The position numbers and the translations under genes were made by a program. This document shows positions 45,661 through 58,328 of a stretch of DNA of 64,000 nt, piece after piece. The notes beneath the pieces were generated by a model. It made no database searches and was not told the DNA's origin. It saw only the letters and a list, made by a program, of their open reading frames with translations. How positions within the stretch are numbered: the first letter of the stretch is position 1; every line of letters starts with the position of its first letter. Source of the DNA: Mya arenaria (lineage: Eukaryota; Mollusca; Bivalvia; Myida; Myidae); contig NC_069126.1 of the NCBI RefSeq assembly GCF_026914265.1, forward strand, positions 39,249,725-39,313,724, given 5' to 3'.

Positions 45661-48600
45661 TATACCATTAGTTCTTATCTATAAACTGTAGTCAACACAA
45701 TAATGTTGTACATAAATATTGCAATGAATAAAACATATTGCAATAACAAAGCAATCAAGTATGGTCACTATAGGCCTAAACATCAGATTTCAACATTTTC
45801 CTGATAAACAATAATTATACTATTTAATAGGCAATCTAAACAATTTTCTCATTATTTACACAAGCCGGAAAATGGTCTCTTTTTGAATACTTCACATATT
45901 CTGAGTAAAGATGGCTTTCATGTGCAAACTTACATTTCGCTTGTTGTTCTATATCATTATTCAATGATTTTGTAAACATTCATGAATGAAAGTTAAAATG
46001 AAGGTTCATGCTAATCATGCCTACCATAAGCATAACTACCGGTACATTGTAACATGACATTAAGACAAGGCCTGCCAGCCAAGCCGGCGGATTGGTACCC
46101 GACTGACCAATCAGTGTCCAAATTTGACAGGGCTTATCAGTGGTTCATTGAAATCCACCATGACCTCCCACAAACTGCACTGATCAACAGTCAGTTAATG
46201 CATTGTTTTCTTTGTTCTTATTTTCTTAAACTTAGAAAACGACTGCAGTAAATAAAATTTATTCCTTATCACTGAGAGAAATTTGATATTACCTTAGAAA
46301 TATTCCAACTTAGGGACCAGTTCATAAATTGCAGAACAATGTTTTCAATAGTTTCCACGTTGCATGATAACATATGAAGTTTAGTATGTTTTATAAAACC
46401 TTACACTTTAATTGATTATCATTTTGAAAATTTTGATTTTAAATACCAACTCAATCATAACAACTCGGCCTTCTCCGAGATGGATACAGGCCGAGGTGTT
46501 CCGATTGATATCAACTTGATAAACTAAACTAAACTAAACCTACGCAGTAATCTCCCTTGGTGAGCAAAAAAGCCGAGTTTTGAAAAATTAACCTTGAGCT
46601 TAATTGTTTGTTTTGAAAATGTCATTCGAAAGAATGAACTCTAGATAATTCCCTCTTGATCTATAGTATTTCCATCCCCGTTCTATATACTCATATGAGT
46701 GAAATGTGTTACAAAAACTTATACAAAATATAAAGCAAGGAATTCACATAACATGCCGGTACAAATAAAAGGTGAATTTCATGCTATTGGAATATATGTA
46801 TCAGACCATTGGCTCTATTTCTTCCGAAGAAACGTATGTATATTTTTGTTATAATTTAGTTTTAACCGGAGGATTAGCTTGGAAAAAAACAGAATATCTA
46901 TAATTCCGGGCATAAACTATTGTAACATTAATGTATTATTAAGCATACTGTCCTTCGAGCATATGTACACCCAACATAAACAAAAATATTATCATTGAAA
47001 TAATAACCATTTTTGGTTATCTGCATGCACGTTTTTTCTAATTTCATTGCGCCGACTTGATGCTATGCATCAACTTTTTTCTTGTTCTCCAAATGTATTC
47101 ATCATTTCATGTAACCGTATATAGTAAATGTTAAATGTTCGATAGTCTTTGTATATCAAAGAACATTTGTGTGTATAATTTTGATGATATTTTGCGATTC
47201 ATTTAATTTTATAGTTCGAAATCTGTATCCCTTAGTGCATAATCCCAAGCATACCTACTTGTTCACATTAAAGTACAAGAAAGTCAGTTAAACTTAATTA
47301 TGATCTAAATAAATTCATTATAATGTAAGGTCACATAAAGGATATATTGTGCTTATTAAAAATAACATGTTTTCATCTGTGTAAAATTATTTCAATCAAA
47401 TTATGCAGTGCTTATTGAAATTTGATTATGAGTTTAAACTATGACAGGAATAATTCAAGGGAACGATTTTTTGTGATTTCTAGCATTAAAATTGTCTGAA
47501 TCGCATGAAAATTTATAAATTATGAAAGGTATTCTCACATTGCTCACAGTTTGTGAACTTTGTACTGTCTTGTTTTTATTTGTCATAAATTTAATACAGC
47601 ATTGGCTTCACTTGTTGTTTATTAAACTGCACCTTATAATGTCTGTGGCTTATCAAATATGTTTTTTGTAATGGTCTGCAACCAAGATTTGTTTTAATTA
47701 TCCAGGTTTCAAACTGATTGTGTATGCGATTGGAGAGCTAATCTTAAAAGCTCACTTAGTATAATTTAACTTATTACAAATAACATTCACCCCGCGAGGT
47801 ACTCATATTTGGATGATACATAAAGATTTGCACAGTTATTTATGTATACTTGCATTTAATGATACAGGTTACCTTTTTCAAATCTTTGATTTAGATTGCC
47901 AAGTATAACTTCTATATTCTTAACTTCTGCCTTAAAGCACTTGTTGGATTGCCCTTACTAAGGGATCATCTGATTAAGAAGGGGGTTTCACTATCAGATT
48001 GGAGTTAATATGTCAACTGCACACCAAACCCCTGAAACTGAATACACAAGCTAATGATCCAATCTCAAGCCAAGACGATTTCTGGTTTGACATCGCCAGG
48101 TTAGTTATTCTAAATCATAAAAAAGCCTGGATGCCATTTTAGAAAGACAGTTGTAAGGTTAAATCTTCATAACTTTACTATGCCACAACAATGGGTGATA
48201 TGGGAACTTTAATTAATTTTTTGTATATCATTTTGTTCCCTAAACGCCACAAGTCGAATGATTTATACAAATGTCAAATAATTATATTCTTCAATTCTTA
48301 CTCCACAATTTTCAGCACTGCTTTGTTAAATAAAACTCAAAAGTTACCACATGTATATTATTTTACCAAATACCTTTCTCTTAAATATTCCACAAATTTA
48401 TAACGATATATCAACAATGCATCACCATATCTGATTATTGATTTTCATTCTTGGCTAGGAAACAAAAAAGTAGGATATGGACGCATAGAGTCTCCATAGT
48501 CCAAATAATTGTACGTTGACGGATTTTTTACGATTTTTGATATTGCAAATCCTTCACGTACAAATTGTTTTGTACGAAAAGTGGGTAGTTATTCCGATCA

Positions 48601-49394
48601 GGATTCCGGGTTAAAGCATATTGCGACCATAAAATATCATAAAAACAAGAACTATTACTAGATAATGTTATTTTGTTTTAGTTCCATACACAAAAAATAA
48701 ATATCCAACGAGTAATTATGAGTTTGATGGGGTTTTCGTCATTTCGTTCTGTCAAAACAAAACGATATACATGAAGAGCACCTGCAAGGCTGCAGTTCAC
48801 AGTTTTACAACAATCGGAACACTTCGGCCATGGCCAAGTTGTTACGGTTGTATTTACGAGGACTATCTTTAAGCTTGTCGGAGGTGGCCGAGTGAATACG
48901 ATAATGGTCGAGTTGTTCCAATTGACATAATTGTTGTCTGTGTCAGTCAAATTTCGTTTTATTGGAAAGGTAAATCATATGTTTTAATGCATTTTAATCC
49001 TGTTTTGTGCAAAATAGCTTTTCACTTACGCGGTAATATAGGAATATAAAACTTAATTATCCATTTCAAACATAAAATACTTCACTAAATACAATTTCAA
49101 TATTTTTCAAATCCCCCCGGTTTTAGCACAAACCCGTTTAGACTAAGAGTCTCCAAAATAAATACCTTATAACTTTTAAGAGATAAAATCAAAATTGAGC
49201 AGGCAAGGTTGTTCTACCAATGGCGATGGTTTATCCCAATGTTATTGAACAAAATGTATAAAGTAAATACATACTTACACTGAAAATGTCTCAAAAGACT
49301 TTTCTATGCACCAGTAAACAGCCATCATATTCATAAGCCAGGTGCTGTACACATATTCATACATTTGGCTTCATTTAGAAAGAAACTTCATGAA
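45661..49394. other. No recognised gene
   Basis: AT-rich. There is a short (TAAAC)n-like patch near 46515 after a GCCGAGGTGTTCCGATTGAT segment that looks like a dispersed repeat end. A palindromic repeat end (TTGATGCTATGCATCAA) is at 47057. Open frames (46054-46251; 48678-48950 on the - strand) are not recognised. Confidence 0.4.
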
Positions 49395-49495
49395 TAATTA
49401 CAGTCAAACCTGTATTAAGTGGCCACCCTTGGGAAATGATCAAAGTGGCTGCTTAAGACAGGTGGCCACTTAATCCAGGTTCGGCATTTCCGTGT
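49395..49495. repeat. Short interspersed hairpin repeat
   Basis: AACCTGTATTAAGTGGCCAC and the inverted GTGGCCACTTAATCCAGGTT flank an internal AGTGGCTGCTTAAGACAGGT. This forms a hairpin of about 80 bp, a type that I recall as widespread in marine invertebrate genomes. Confidence 0.7.
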
Positions 49496-51039
49496 ATGTG
49501 CATATTTGATATTTCTTGATCTTATCACCATTTTGCAAAATTAAAATGACATGATTTGGTCGGGATCTAACGAACTTGTACCAGGGGTACTGTAATGCTT
49601 GTAATTTTACGTGTCAAATTATACATGCTACCCACGGTAAGATGAAAATAAATCCGTATGATGGTGGTAATCATTTCATGGGCGGCCTTATTGATAAATT
49701 ACTTCAACAAAACACGTATAAGCGCATCAGCCTCATCCGGAAGTAGTCTGTTGACATGTCTGATTCATTCAGCCGCTCTGATCAGAGTCAATGAGGTCAA
49801 TACAGGAGACTGGTACCCCAAGTTACTTTTCCTCAAAAGTATAACGACAGGTACGCGCCATGTACACGACATATGATTACTTCACATTAATAATATTTAA
49901 ACGATAAAAATCATTTAAAATCCATAAAAATATGCCAAAAACATCAAAGAAGTATCCAAAACCATTTGCACATATGGCTTATATGCAGTAAACATATTTT
50001 CGAAACCGCAAACTATTCGAAAAAGTGAGGGCACATATTTTAAAAATAATATAAGAGCCAAGAATGCTCAGATGTAATAAATCAATAAAATTATGTTGTA
50101 TTTAAAGTGTCGTGCAATGAATAGTTAAAATTTAAACATCTTATCGAAAAGAAAGTGTCAAGAGGACATGCAAATTTTGTCAGAAAAATGACAGGTACCG
50201 ACTTCTGAAGTTAATTTATTCAACAATTGTAATCGTTTTGATAATTAAAAAAATTTAGAAATACCAACATTCTGTACAAAGGATAGCAATAATGTTTGGG
50301 TTTTTTAATCAGCTTTTCTTGTTTACTACTAAGACGGCCATTTTGATTTGGTTTACATATTCTCAAGACATTTCGAATGGGCGACGGGCACCGGGGTTAG
50401 CTGATACTGGTCTCTTTTTGGATAAAAGAGGAAGGGGGTACCAGTCTATCAATACAGAGCATTGCACGGTATGGAATCAGATGCAAGTGTCGAGATGATC
50501 GAGATTATGTCAATTTTCGCAAAACCGTTGTATATCATCATATTGACATAATCCAACAAATACAATGGCTGCTTTAGGACTATTTCTCACGTTCCAGAAC
50601 ATTGAATGATAGTGCTCAGACCTGGTACAACTTATATTATTGAAATTCGCATTCGGAACTCCTCGGCCATGTTGAAATTCGCTGACAGACAACCAATCAA
50701 AACAGTGTAGGAATACATTACGTCAGTAAACCCCTGTATTCGCCATGGAGAAACGAATGATCGTTTGACTTCTATGAACTATGGCACAAGTGCCCTAGTC
50801 AAAAACGTTTGGTTTTGATTAAGCAGTACGGATAATCTCCCTAGAATTCTGATGTTGCTGCCAAAACACCCATAACATCCACTAATCATATATGTATGCC
50901 TTACAGAGGTAGCAGAGGGCAACCAAAATGGTTATTTTAGGATGCAGCAACAATCATCGAGATGTTTACCAATAGAACCAGTCAATTTGTGACATAAACA
51001 TACATTGCCATTCATATGCCATTTTTAAAAAATACTTCA
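49496..51039. other. No recognised gene
   Basis: Mixed AT-rich DNA. The stretch 50330-50460 is less AT-rich (GGGCGACGGGCACCGGGGTT) but has no supported exon. Confidence 0.35.
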
Positions 51040-51440
51040 TTTAATTTAGTTTAACCTTTCAGTAATCCTTTCTTACCCATTCTGTAAAAAGAACGAACCG
51101 ACTGTAACCGGAAACAATTTTTTTTCAAATGACGTCACAATAACGCGGGAAAAGATCAACCAATTGAAATCACTTTTAAACGTAAAGTTGAAACACTTTT
51201 GGAAATAATACGTTTCAAAATATGATAACTTAACACTTTCTAAAATGTTGATATATATTTTACTGGACCTGCTGACACAATTCAAACAATAACAAGATCA
51301 ATAGTTTTCATGAATATTGTTATGCAATGAATTGCGATCCGAACATATCTGAAGATGTTGCGTTCATCCATTGATAAACGCAATTGCCGAAAGGCAGTTC
51401 ATTTAAGGAATGGAAGTTGAGGTGTAAATCTTTTGTAATG
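51040..51440. repeat. Dispersed repeat, copy 1
   Basis: It shares the order CATTCTGTAAA..AACGA, TTTTTCAAATGACGTCACAA, CGCGGGAAAAGATCAACCA, ACACTTTCTAAAATGTTG and GTTATGCAATGAATTGCG with 54258-54612. It ends TTTAAGGAATG.AA.TTGAGG. Confidence 0.85.
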
Positions 51441-51721
51441 ATTGACGTAATACACAAAACGTGAAATACTTTCAGATGCTTTTAGATTAAATTTTAACAT
51501 GTACTAATTTATTTGAGATTTGTTATTGCCACACATTTACTGCAAGTCTTTAATCAAAACACTTTAATATTTTATTGCCTATATACTAAAAATAGGGCTA
51601 CGGCAAAATAGAACATTAAAGTACCTGTGTTTATTGCTACATTAAAATGCAACCCTATTGTTTTTGTTTGGTCTTTTTTATCATTTGTTATAAATTTATT
51701 GTAGATTTATTATACAAGCGT

Positions 51722-52600
51722 TATCAACAACAACAACAAATATCTTTATTACACTCAGGTCATACATACATGACAACATGAGGACAAATAAGTTTAGTCA
51801 GCAGTGTCAATAGAAGCTTAATTATACTAATACGAAGAAGGGAGACTTTGTCTCGAGTGGCGGGAATAAAATGGTTTTGTATTTTTTTCATGGTCATACA
51901 TGTATCGAATTTACATCTTATCATGGAAAAGAGGGAGACAGTTATTTTAAATATCGTTACAAAATATGAGGGATAAAAGGGATATTCAATATAGTGCCAG
52001 ATTTCAAAGTCTGTGCCTTGGACAAGCATATCGTAAAAATAAATTACAAACGTTATTGGGGAACTCAGTATAATTAATTTAATTTAACAAAAACCTAGAG
52101 AAATTACACTGGCTGACATGCGTTGCGTATTAAATGTTTCACAAATAAGGCTACTCTTGTCAATAGTTTAACATTTGTGCAAGTTAACAGTTCCTTGTAT
52201 TTGATTGTATTTGGCCTATTGAAATAATAGGTTGGTAGGTATTTTCTTCTGACATTCGAAAAGGATGGGCAAACTAGTAAGAAGTGGTATTCATCACCAA
52301 GGTCTGACCTACAAATATGACAGTATCTTTCTGCGTAGTCAACATTATTATACCTTTCTATTTCTATCGGGAATTTGTGGTTCGCCATACGGAATTTACT
52401 CATAAAGAGTTTCAAATTAGGAGCAAGATTTAAAAAGTATTTTTTCTAATTCGAGGGTTTCCTTGAACAGTGAGTAGATTTTGCCTTGAGAAGAGTTATT
52501 CATTACAGAGTGCCAATCTTGTTTAAACTGGTCGATAAGGACTTGTTATCAAATTCACCAATAAAAGCCCTAAATTATCAACAATGCGATTTGTTATGTC
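51722..52600 (-). mobile_element. LINE 3' end with (GTT)n tail
   Basis: On the - strand, the frame 52415-52104 reads SKFRMANHKFPIEIERYNN, then YCHICRSDLGDEYHFLLVCP, the zinc-knuckle-like C-terminal end of a LINE ORF2, and ends near KHLIRNACQPV. The upstream sequence to about 52600 continues the same protein in broken frames (WHSVMNNSSQGKIY..). The 3' UTR ends AATAAAGATATTTGTTGTTG at 51722, a simple-repeat tail. It is 5'-truncated and dead. Confidence 0.8.
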
Positions 52601-53415
52601 GTGAAATTATTCGGTCCTGTTATATCGTGTAGGGTCCTGTAACATTGATCAAGTTACAGAATTCGTGTATGAAGTAATTTTAGCTTTTGCAATGACTCAC
52701 TGAATTTTCATGACATTGGAAGGCGGTTTAGTACTTCAAGACAGTTTGGAACTGCCATATTTCAATTATGGATTGACATCAAGGCAGATAAGTTGAGTGA
52801 CTCTGTGGTAAGCTTTCATTAACGGTAGAATGCAATCGTCAACGCAAGAAACAATTGAGCAAAGACACATTGCTTCAGTTCACAATGTTAAGAGAGCCAT
52901 CAAAAGGCTTACATGCTACCGAACATAAAAAAGTAACAAAAATGGACAATAATGCGAATGCAAAATGCAAGTAGTTTCTTACCTTTGCAATTTTCAAACC
53001 CCATTTATCAAAGATGAACTATCTAAGGACTTAGTTTTTTCGCTTTCTAGTTTGAAGCCTTTGTGCAACTTGCTATATATCTCGAGTAAGGTGTTAAATA
53101 CATGTGTGACCGTCCTACTTACTCAGTTAATAAATTTTAATGATACGATTTGTTAACCTTTAGGTACAAATTGATGTATTGTTCGGCATTGATGTTATAA
53201 TTAATGTATTATATTCATGTTTCTTTATGTTTTCGTATAACATTTTAATACGCACCCTTTTGAAATAACATAAATTTATGCTTGCGTTTTCATTCTAAGC
53301 ATTTATGTGTGTGTGCGTGTGTATGTTCTTTCAGAAGGCCACATTGTAAATAAGTCGTGTGTTATGTTTGTTTATAATATGATGCCTATGTCTTAATGTG
53401 TTACCTTCTTTAAAT
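52601..53415. other. No recognised gene
   Basis: AT-rich DNA without recognisable coding. A GT-rich patch is near 53305. Confidence 0.4.
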
Positions 53416-53417
53416 AA

Positions 53418-53418
53418 A

Positions 53419-53487
<69 letters not shown>
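53418..53487. repeat. (ATT)n microsatellite
   Basis: About 22 uninterrupted TTA/ATT triplets. Confidence 0.97.
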
Positions 53488-53488
<1 letters not shown>

Positions 53489-53569
53489 GGTAGTTTCATA
53501 AACCGCCGGTAGATCTGTTTTGTCACAAACTTGTTCGGATCTGCACGCCTTGTTTCTGGCAATGCATTA

Positions 53570-53658
53570 ACCTTACTGTATACAGCCCGCAACCTTACTG
53601 TATACAGCCCGCAACCTTACTGTATACAGCCCACAACCTTACTGTATACAGCCCGTAG
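53570..53658. repeat. 22-bp tandem repeat, four units
   Basis: AACCTTACTGTATACAGCCC + GC is repeated four times, nearly exactly. Confidence 0.92.
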
Positions 53659-54082
53659 TTTATGCACATCTTGCCGCAAGACTGATGACTGCTCTGGTGT
53701 AGCATAACTTATATCAGACTTTTTATTTTATCATAAAAAAAACCCTGACAAATTTGACATCTTACATGTTTTACTGGTTTTAAACCACCTACTGTATTCA
53801 AGGTCTGTATGCTCATGTGGCAACCTTTCAATGACGGGCATTTTAGCATTTATAATTTGGTAAAGCATTGTGCCTTTACAATTCCATAAAGATTGTGTGC
53901 TAGAATCACTTCCATATTGTTTTTTTTTCTATTTTATAGCCATCAAGCACATTAAAAGACCAAACTACGTTACAAATTGAAAAGTGAGCAAAAATGTTTA
54001 GATCGGCAACATTTGGTGCTTAAAATGCCATTTGAGTCCAAGAACTGTTGAAAAACATGGAAAAATGGCATTTATGTAAGGA

Positions 54083-54232
54083 ATGAATTGCGGGCTTGAA
54101 GTCATTATCGGGGTATTAACGCAATTGGGCTGGTCAAAGTGTGTGGAGTCTGAAGGACTCCACGAGTACTTTGACCAGCCCAATTGCGTTCATATGCCCG
54201 ATAATGACATCAAGCCCGCAATTCATTACTTA
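54083..54232. repeat. 150-bp hairpin within or beside a MITE
   Basis: AATGAATTGCGGGCTTGA and AACGCAATTGGGCTGGTCAA recur as reverse complements around a GGAGTC/GACTCC centre at about 54152. The arms are nearly perfect. Together with the dispersed repeat that follows, it may be one element (54083-54612), since TAAGGAATGAA occurs near both edges. Confidence 0.75.
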
Positions 54233-54257
54233 TATTTTAACCAATAGTTCATTATTT

Positions 54258-54612
54258 CATTCTGTAAATAAAACGACCCGACTCTAACCGGATTTTTTTC
54301 AAATGACGTCACAATATCGCGGGAAAAGATCAACCACTTGAAATCACTTTTAAACTTTTTAAAATTCAAACAGTTATGGCAACGTCACAATTAAAATTTA
54401 ATAAACTAACACTTTCTAAAATGTTGGTTTATATTTTACGGGACCTCCTGACATAATACAGACAATAACAAGATATATATTTTTTCATGTATATTGTTAT
54501 GCAATGAATTGCGTTCCGAACATATCCGAAGACATTGCGTTCATCGATTGATGAACGCAATTGCCGAAATGACGTTCATTTAAGGAATGAAACTTGAGGT
54601 GTAAATATTTGG
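54258..54612. repeat. Dispersed repeat, copy 2
   Basis: Relative of 51040-51440 in the same orientation, moderately diverged, with a local insertion (CTTTTTAAAATTCAAACAGT) not present in copy 1. Confidence 0.85.
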
Positions 54613-54907
54613 CTAACACGCCTTGAAATTTTGGACACACAGGTGTCGAAAGTCTTTTTCATAAAACAAAGTCCAAACACGGGTTAACTCGACTGTTCTC
54701 CTAAAATCAATGCACCGAAATTTCTGAAAGACTGTGGGAATGGTATATTGGGTGTCGAGAGTAAGGAAGGCCTTCATTTAATGAACATATGGTATCTAGA
54801 CATATTATTATGATGTGGTAAACTTTCGCAATTGCCCAGATCTAAATTTTGTAAAAATAAAACTCCGTGATGTTTTGGAAGTGTGGCGCAGGAAGGTGCG
54901 CAAATGT

Positions 54908-56100
54908 TATGGTGACAGCAGCTCCTCGGTGGTTATGGTGACAGCAGCTCCTCGGTGGTTATGGTGACAGCAGCTCCTCGGTGGTTATGGTGACAGCAGC
55001 TCCTCGGTGGTTATGGTGACAGCAGCTCCTCGGTGGTTATGGTGACAGCAGCTCCTCGGTGGCTATGGTGACAGCAGCTGCTCGGTGGTTATGGTGACAG
55101 CACCTCTTCGGTGGTGATGGTGACAGCAGCTCTTCGGTGGTTATGGTGACAACAGCTCCTCGGTGGCTATGGTGAAAGCAGCTCCTCGGTGGCTATGGTG
55201 ACAGCAGCTCCTCGGTTGTAATGGTGACAGCAGCTCCTCGGTGGCTATGGTGATAGCAGCTCCTCGGTGGCTATGGTGACATCAACTCCTCGGTGGCTAT
55301 GGTGACAGCAGCTCCTCGGTGGCTATGGTGACAGCAGCTCCTCGGTGGCTATGGTGACAGCAGCTCCTCGGTGGTAATGGTGACAGCAGCTCCTCGGTGG
55401 CTATGGTGACAGCAGCTCCTCTGTGGCTATGGTGACAACAGCTCCTCGGTGGTTATGGTGACAGCAGCTCCTCGGTGGCTATTGTGACAGTAGTTCCTTG
55501 GTGGCTATGGTGACAGCAGCTCCTCGGTGGTTATGGTGACAGCAGCTCCTCAGTGGTAATGGTGACTCCTCGGTGGTTATGGTGACAGCAGCTTCTCGGT
55601 GGCTATGGTGACAGTAGCTCCTCGGTGGCTATGGTGACATCAGCTCCTCGGTGGTTATGGTGACAGCAGCTCCTCGGTGGCTATGGTGACAGCAGCTCCT
55701 CGGTGGTTATGGTGACAGCAGCTCCTCGGTGGTTATGGTGACAGCAGCTCCTCGGTGGCTATGGTGACAGCAGCTCCTCGGTGGTTATGGTGAAAGCACC
55801 TCCTCGGTGGTTATGGTGACAGCAGCTCTTCGGTGGTTATGGTGACAGCAGCTCCTCGGTGGTTATGGTGACAGCAGCTCCTCGGTGGTTATGAGGACAG
55901 CAGCTCCTCGGTGGTTTTGGTGACAGCAGCTCCTCGGTGGTTTTGGTGACAGCAGCTCCTCGGTGGTTATGGTGACAGCAGCTCCTCGGTGGTTATGGTG
56001 ACAGCAGCTCCTCGGTGGTTATGGTGACAGCAGCTCCTCGGTGGTTTTGGTGACAGCAGCTCCTCGGTGGTTATGGTGACAGCAGCTCCCCGGTGGTTTT
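54908..56100. repeat. 26-bp minisatellite, about 45 units
   Basis: Unit GGTGACAGCAGCTCCTCGGT + GGTTAT. Variants at the GGTTAT/GGCTAT position alternate in blocks, one unit near 55564 is shortened, and the edges are cleaner than the middle. Most frames contain stops or are interrupted, so it is not coding. Confidence 0.96.
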
Positions 56101-56385
56101 GAGGTGTAATGAAATATACTTCTTAATCATAAATATGAAGAAAAAGGCTCCTGATAAATAGTTTTGTAAATCATTATGGTGTAAATCGCCCACAAATATT
56201 GACATGTTCGGTAAATAAATGTCGTCAGTGCCGCCTCGTTGCTAACTACAGCTTCGCGATTTTTCTCCACAAATCATGAACTGGGGCTGGAAAAAAAGTA
56301 TTGTGGTTTTCAAGAGACTAAATGATGTAAAGCAAGGTAATATGTGATTGCGAGGTGCGTGTGAAAAGGGATAGAGATTACTACT

Positions 56386-56392
56386 ACCACCA

Positions 56393-56424
<32 letters not shown>

Positions 56425-56468
56425 ACCACCACCACCACCACTACCACCACTACTACTACTACTACTAC

Positions 56469-56503
<35 letters not shown>
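56386..56503. repeat. Compound trinucleotide microsatellite
   Basis: (CTA/CCA)n passes into (CCG)n, (CCA)n, (CTA)n and then (ATA)n. The gradient of single-base variants suggests repeated expansion from one ancestral triplet array. It lies about 200 bp past the stop codon of the next gene, in its likely 3' UTR. Confidence 0.95.
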
Positions 56504-56504
<1 letters not shown>

Positions 56505-56689
56505 GCTAAAGTGATAATATTTTATTTTTGGAAGGTTACACATCGTGATATAATTACAGTATTGACTATAACACAAACTTAAAAACGGTGGTGAGTATAT
56601 ATAGTTTGCAAAAATGTGTGTGCACAAGAACGTGATATATGTGTTAATTGTCTTCATAATCTTCGAGTACGTTCCGAAAACTACTGAGT

Positions 56690-57334
56690 TCAAGTCACAG
56701 TGTTACAGTCACCGTATGTGCCGCCACCGCTGCCCTCACATACACCGGGACCCGCAATCTGACTCATGGTTATGTCCGGCGGCAGCACTTCACGCGTCAC
56801 ATTCTCAACCCGCGAGTCTGCCATATATGGACTCTGTGGTTTATTCACCTTCGTGTGCATAGTATAAGACGAAGAATGTTTACCGTTCATATCGTTATGA
56901 GCGGTATCAAGAAGAGTGCCGTTGAGAGCATTGCCCGACCGTTTATCAGCTTTCATATCCACGTAGGCATTCTCGGTTAAACTTTCGGGGAAAATGATAT
57001 CGTATTGCCCGAGGACGGTTGATACCTTCACTTCCACGTATTCGTGCTTTGGTATCCCGGTGACGTCGTCATTCAAGTACCCTCCATCGTCTTCGGCATA
57101 GTTGATGTTCGATCTTGGACAGGCGGTGGCACCATTGCACAACGGTAAATGATGTTCTACGCTGTTTGTACACACACATTTCTCGTCATCACAGTGATTG
57201 AGATCCGCCTTACTGCTGTTTTGGGGATTCTTAATAACAGTTCGTTCAATATTGACAAGCTGTAAGGCTCCAGGCAGGTTGTCGATCTCACAGTACGCGT
57301 GGGAACTGGGTTCGTGGAATACACCTGCAGCGCG
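56690..57334 (-). CDS. Tyrosine-rich receptor-like cytoplasmic tail, terminal exon
   Basis: Acceptor TTATTCGTTTCAG opens the exon in phase 0 and TGA closes it after 214 residues. The protein is hydrophilic with no transmembrane segment, and has many tyrosines in SH2- or PTB-like contexts: HAYCEIDN, INYAEDD, GYLNDD, HEYVEVKV, GQYDIIF, ENAYVDM (a YxxM of the PI3-kinase type), SSYTM and SPYMAD. This pattern is typical of phosphorylated tails of invertebrate receptors such as MEGF10/PEAR-like scavenger receptors or other adhesion receptors. The exact family is an inference, because the extracellular exons are outside the window. Composition is much more GC-rich than the flanks. A few Cys residues (CDDEKCVCTN) are also present. 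Confidence 0.8.
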   Translation of the reverse strand, partial: RAAGVFHEPSSHAYCEIDNLPGALQLVNIERTVIKNPQNSSKADLNHCDDEKCVCTNSVEHHLPLCNGATACPRSNINYAEDDGGYLNDDVTGIPKHEYVEVKVSTVLGQYDIIFPESLTENAYVDMKADKRSGNALNGTLLDTAHNDMNGKHSSSYTMHTKVNKPQSPYMADSRVENVTREVLPPDITMSQIAGPGVCEGSGGGTYGDCNTVT

Positions 57335-58195
57335 CTGAAACGAATAAGTTAAAAACAATTATATTCCTCTTTTTTAAGACACGCTTAAGTCGTGAATATG
57401 TGTATGCAACTATATTGGATTTAGTTTTGTATTGCTAATGGTTTGCTTTTCTTTGGTGATTACCTTTGGTTTGATAAAATATTCATTCTTGATTCATCAT
57501 ATAGCATCGTTATCATTGAAAGATTCATAACAGTATTATGTTTGTTTATCACGTTAAGACTACAACTGTGCAAAACCTAGCGATAACAAGAATTAGGCTA
57601 GACAAAGCTGTATAATTTTTGCCTATTTTAACTTATTCAGGGGCCATAATTGGAGACATGATCATGTGATTCCAACCACAATCACAGGGGCAAATGTTCT
57701 CACCATGGCTAAAAGTTTGAAAAAGATTCATTCAAAAATGACGAAGGAGTAGGACGAACAAAACTAATTTTACCCAATTTAACTCATTAAGGGGCCACAA
57801 CTCCACTCAGGATCATGTGACTCCCACCAAATTCATGGAGGCAAAGGTTTACATCATGGCCATTAATATTTGAAAGTTTGAAAAAGATTTGCTCAATAGC
57901 TTCAAAGAAGAATCCTGGACAAAGCTAATTTTGCCCAATTTAACTCATTAAGGGGCCACAACTCCACTCAGGATCATGCGACTCTGACCAAATCCACGGA
58001 GGCACAGGTTTACATCATGGTCATTAATATTTGAAAGTTTGAAAAAGATTTGTTCAATAACGACAAAGATGAATCCCGGACAAAAAAAACGGACGGACAG
58101 ACGGACAGACAGACGGACAGACGGACAACCCGATTCCAGTATACCCCCCCCCCCCAAAAAAAAACAAAGTTTAAAGTATAATAAAAGAGACCAAC
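57335..58195 (-). other. Intron of receptor-like gene, with tandem dispersed repeat
   Basis: From about 57629 to 58155 there are three tandem segments of about 152-162 bp (TTAACTCATTAAGGGGCCAC, AGGATCATG.GACTC, TTTGAAAGTTTGAAAAAGAT). They are followed by (GGACGGACA)n, ACCCGATTCCAGTATA and a C/A run, a repeat type that I associate with bivalves. Confidence 0.7.
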
Positions 58196-58328
58196 CTGCT
58201 GCATCCTCCTCGTGTTCTCATATGCCATATGGCTGGCGTTAACGTCGCTGTCGAGTGAGAAAGACGATACGCCGTACAAGACGTTACTGGCCTGTGATAT
58301 CACCGGGCTGCCTGACCGCTCGCCATGC
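58196..58328 (-). CDS. Receptor-like cytoplasmic tail, internal exon
   Basis: Acceptor TTTATTTCCCCCAG and donor CAGCAG/GTTGGT bound a 133-bp exon, one base of split codon in and phase 0 out. It encodes HGERSGSPVISQASNVLYGV, then SSFSLDSDVNASHMAYENT and RRMQQ, again hydrophilic with two tyrosine motifs. It joins the terminal exon in frame. Confidence 0.8.

Noticed and set aside
53410-53592. Poly-Asn open frame on the - strand
   Set aside because: A translated ATT microsatellite, with no gene context.
56310-56693. Poly-Val/Ala/Leu frame next to the receptor tail
   Set aside because: A translated compound microsatellite in the likely 3' UTR.
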